From the NCBI GenBank assembly GCA_963542015.1, contig CAUTUX010000006.1:13920-77919 (forward strand): a stretch of DNA of 64,000 bases, given 5' to 3'. This DNA comes from CAUTUX01 sp963542015. Its GTDB lineage: Bacteria > Bacillota > Clostridia > Christensenellales > CAG-917. The translations under genes were made by a program, and so were the position numbers. The notes beneath the pieces are model-generated. The model was not told the origin of the DNA and searched no databases. It saw only the letters and a program-made list of their open reading frames with translations. Positions 61,292 to 64,000 of this stretch are shown piece by piece; positions within the stretch are counted from its first letter, which is position 1, and every line of letters begins with the position of its first letter.

Positions 61292-63661
61292 ATGAAATCA
61301 GTTAAGCGTGCTTTTCTTTATTTTTTTATTGTAACTGCATTGATTGGTGCGATGTTGGCATTAAGTGCATGTAGCCTATCAAAATTCTTTAAAGGTGAAA
61401 AGTCAGATCCGCCACAGCTTTCAATATCTTGTGAGGGTAGTAGAACTTTTTATAAGGGTGACAAATTTGTAGTAAAAAGTAAGCAAAAAAATATTGAAGG
61501 TGGACTGACATGGTACACGAAATATGGAGATGAGAATTGGGAACATTATAGTTACGGCAATACAGAACTTGAATTTGATACATCAAATTGGGAAATTGGA
61601 AGTTATCAAATTAAAGCAGAGTCAAGGGAAAGCTCTGTTACAAGTAACATCATAACTATACAAGTAAAAGTAATTGAGATAACGCCATATCTCACAGTTG
61701 ATGGTGAAAAGATAAATAATGCTGGAAAAACTGAAATAGTTGGTAAAGATAGTGCTATATTTGGATTTGTATTAGATACAAATAATGTATATGAAACAAA
61801 TAGAATTGAATATAAAATTTCAGTTTACAATTCAGAAAACAAACTTATCTATGATGTAAATGAGACAAATGAAAACTTTGTAGACAAAGAATTCAAACGA
61901 GTAGAACTAAAAAATCTGGATAAAAAAACAACAATCAAATTTGAAGTTACATACCTTGGAAAAACATATCATCTAGCAGCAGTTGTTGAAAAAATATCGG
62001 ATGTAAATGTTGCAACAGTGACAAAAGTGGATGGCGATAATGTCAAAGGTGCCACGAGAATTAAGGGCAAACATTACTACTACAAAATCGACTACAGCGA
62101 CAATACAATTAAGATAAAGCCACAAGTTAATGGGTATTTTAAAGAAATGAAATATACAATTTCTTCAGAAGATTCTCTTAATGGAAAACTAACAACGCAA
62201 ACAGAAGTTGCAGCAGTACAGAAAGATTTAAGAGAGACAGTTGTTGAATTGCGAGAGGGCAAGAATGTAATCAGTGTGCAGGCAGATAACAGCAGGGGTG
62301 TTGAGTTTGAAGTATATTATTTCAAACAGAATAAGACATTCAATAAAGTTAGAGAATATCTTGATAATGAGTGGTTTTGGTTCGGGAGATATCGTTCATC
62401 ATATTTAAAAGATATTGAAGATTTCAATTTGGCATATGGGTATCAATATAGCAAACAGATGAGCAATGTAGACAAAGAATTATATATGTCAGATAAATTA
62501 AGTGATAATTATTCTCTTATACAAGAAGAATCAAATATAGTTAAATATGCGGTTACAGCTGGCACCCTAAAATATAGTATGTCAACAAATGACAATATTT
62601 TAACATTGACCGTCACATCTTCAAGTGATTTGGATTTTGCTACTCCAGATCATGCTAGTAAGCCAAATTCAAGCAATCCTACACTGCCTACCAATAGAAA
62701 ACCAGCAGAAAATGCACTATATTCAAATCGTACATTTAGGAAAGATATACTAGGTATGGATGTAAATAAAAGGGATAGGCTACCAGTTGATGATTTTGAT
62801 GAGGAGATGGATGTTGAAACAAGTGAAGACTTATATTTAGCTTTAGAAGCATGGAAGAAACCAAATATTAAGTCGACACGCATACAAGAAATATATGATG
62901 TAGCGAGAAAAATACTTCTTGACATTATCGATGACAAAATGAGTGACTATGAAAAAGTGTTAGCAATATATGAGTATCTTTCTGGAAAAATTCCATATGA
63001 CTATAAAGCACTTAATATGAATGAAGAACAAGTGGAAGATAGAGATTTAAAAGATTTATATTGCTATTTCCTTGAAGGAGTATTTAAAAGCGGGACTGCA
63101 GTATGTGATGGCAAGTCAAAAGCATTTGTTCTTTTATGTGGAATGGAAAAGATAACAGCCACTCGGGTTACAGGCACAATCCCAGGAGGTCCTCATGCAT
63201 GGAATAAGGTATTGTTGTCAATAAACAAAGCAAAGGCTCAGTGGTTTAATGTTGATACAACGCATGGCGAATATTCAGTGATAGAGGGTGGGCTCCTTGG
63301 AAAACGACAAACTGCATACTTGTCACATAGGTCATTTTTGTTTAGTGATGTGGTCGCATTTAAAAGAGGATACAAAGAGAGCAAGAATATGTATTCCGTG
63401 TTAGCAGTAACAGATTTTGATTACTACAAATCCACAACATATACATTTAATGACTCAAAAGGTGTCAGACAGACAATACATATGTATTGTGAGAATCAAG
63501 CAGAATTTAATGATAATATCCGAGCATTAAAATCACTGAACAAACAATTTGGCAAGAAATTTTATATAGATTTTAAATCAGATATAATCAATGAACTTAA
63601 CACATTAGGTACTGATTTCGTGTCAGTATCAGATGAACCATATGGATTTGTGGCGATATAA
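61292..63661 (+). CDS. lipoprotein with transglutaminase-like domain
   Basis: A 789-residue exported protein. The lipoprotein signal ends in LSAC (Cys27). A beta-rich, Ig-like middle follows (about 40-350). The C-terminal transglutaminase-like cysteine-protease core has Cys605 in AVCDGKSKAF, His635 in GGPHAWNKV and Asp655 in WFNVDTTHG, a complete catalytic triad. Such domains cleave or crosslink proteins at the cell surface. GAGG five bases before the ATG at 61292 sets the start; a GTG six bases earlier overlaps that site. It has its own promoter but sits directly behind the InlB-repeat protein, so that protein is a possible substrate. Confidence 0.8.
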   Translation: MKSVKRAFLYFFIVTALIGAMLALSACSLSKFFKGEKSDPPQLSISCEGSRTFYKGDKFVVKSKQKNIEGGLTWYTKYGDENWEHYSYGNTELEFDTSNWEIGSYQIKAESRESSVTSNIITIQVKVIEITPYLTVDGEKINNAGKTEIVGKDSAIFGFVLDTNNVYETNRIEYKISVYNSENKLIYDVNETNENFVDKEFKRVELKNLDKKTTIKFEVTYLGKTYHLAAVVEKISDVNVATVTKVDGDNVKGATRIKGKHYYYKIDYSDNTIKIKPQVNGYFKEMKYTISSEDSLNGKLTTQTEVAAVQKDLRETVVELREGKNVISVQADNSRGVEFEVYYFKQNKTFNKVREYLDNEWFWFGRYRSSYLKDIEDFNLAYGYQYSKQMSNVDKELYMSDKLSDNYSLIQEESNIVKYAVTAGTLKYSMSTNDNILTLTVTSSSDLDFATPDHASKPNSSNPTLPTNRKPAENALYSNRTFRKDILGMDVNKRDRLPVDDFDEEMDVETSEDLYLALEAWKKPNIKSTRIQEIYDVARKILLDIIDDKMSDYEKVLAIYEYLSGKIPYDYKALNMNEEQVEDRDLKDLYCYFLEGVFKSGTAVCDGKSKAFVLLCGMEKITATRVTGTIPGGPHAWNKVLLSINKAKAQWFNVDTTHGEYSVIEGGLLGKRQTAYLSHRSFLFSDVVAFKRGYKESKNMYSVLAVTDFDYYKSTTYTFNDSKGVRQTIHMYCENQAEFNDNIRALKSLNKQFGKKFYIDFKSDIINELNTLGTDFVSVSDEPYGFVAI

Positions 63662-63827
63662 TATGTGAAAAAATTATTAGCAAATAATAATGTTCATGAG
63701 GATTTTAGTAACTAAAAGCTTGGTGTGACATAAGAAATGCCTCTACAAAACTGAATTTAAATGACAATAAATAACACAGTATGTTATTCTAAAAATAAGT
63801 TATTAATCTTTAATTTTAGAGGCTAAA

Positions 63828-63965
63828 ATGAAAACTGAAAAAAAGAAAGAATCCGTATTTAAACAGATAGGTAAGTACATGGGAAAGAGTAGGGCATTAA
63901 TGCCAGTTTCGCTCATATTCTCAGCATTGAGTACTGCTTTGACAATTCCCGTCTTTTTGATTTAG
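63828..63965 (+). pseudogene. start of an ABC exporter gene, cut by a stop
   Basis: GAGG and a five-base spacer precede an ATG opening 45 codons (VFKQIGKYMGKSRALMPVSL, then FSALSTALTIPVFLI). This matches the first membrane helix of fused ABC exporters, where FLIW normally continues. Here TAG replaces the expected codon, and a direct repeat TCTTTTTGATT (63952-63962 and 63975-63985) spans the break. Either a short duplication disrupted the gene or this edge is unreliable sequence. Confidence 0.55.
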
Positions 63966-64000
63966 CACCATAAATCTTTTTGATTAAAAAAGAAAATTCA

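Noticed and set aside
1..64000. tRNA or rRNA genes
   Set aside because: No T-loop signatures with matching acceptor stems and no rRNA-like sequence were found in the intergenic regions.

Overview
The window is low-GC, densely coded DNA from an anaerobic, Gram-positive-type bacterium of the Clostridia class. Evidence for this: pyruvate:ferredoxin oxidoreductase, two short flavodoxins, a DUF3793 gene and a 2[4Fe-4S] ferredoxin; the Firmicutes gene orders ruvC-ruvA-ruvB-queA-tgt-yajC, tilS-hpt and tmk-holB-ricT; a DUF4364 regulator; and large surface proteins with Listeria-Bacteroides (InlB-type) repeats. TGA, TAA and TAG all act as stops (standard code). An uncultured gut-type lineage is plausible, but the genus cannot be named from the sequence. 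No rRNA, tRNA or CRISPR array was found.

Layout: 0.3-3.7 kb, a fused ABC ATPase/FtsX permease. 3.7-4.9 kb, DNA polymerase Y (minus). 5.0-14.6 kb, galU-clpC, then hpf, a TIM-barrel gene, pgi, a YfbR-type HD nucleotidase, a degenerate MalK-like ABC protein and an ABC-2 exporter pair. 14.6-19.6 kb, Holliday junction resolution, queuosine tRNA modification and yajC. 19.6-25 kb, a membrane protein with a LemA protein, a zinc-less MDR protein, DUF4364 and an orphan glutamate-kinase-like protein. 25-30.8 kb, PFOR, a DtxR-type regulator, DUF3793 and two flavodoxins, which look like an iron/redox module. 31-37.8 kb, a lipoprotein with one InlB repeat, then tilS, hpt, cca and rmuC. 37.8-40.5 kb, phosphohexomutase and a zinc-ribbon membrane protein (minus). 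40.5-44.6 kb, an accessory patch with a degraded gene, a BspA-like LRR protein, an IS3 remnant and an HxxxD acyltransferase. 44.6-47.3 kb, a minimal alanyl-tRNA synthetase and an unknown protein. 47.4-48.8 kb, a split chromate transporter and ferredoxin. 49.3-50.6 kb, a HipA-like kinase with a small partner. 50.8-53.4 kb, tmk-holB-ricT. 53.7-63.7 kb, a cell-envelope cluster: tail-anchored coiled-coil protein, 1992-residue InlB-repeat protein and transglutaminase-like lipoprotein. The window ends in the start of an ABC exporter gene cut short by a stop.

Two features cut across these regions. First, many promoters have an extended -10 (TGn-TATAAT type), and at several genes without a Shine-Dalgarno sequence this -10 sits only 6-7 bases before the ATG, implying leaderless mRNAs. 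Second, paired AAAGTTAA half-sites occur in front of ferredoxin, PFOR and the dtxR-like gene. A palindrome sits on the predicted start site of the DUF3793-flavodoxin operon. Together they suggest a local iron-responsive regulon.
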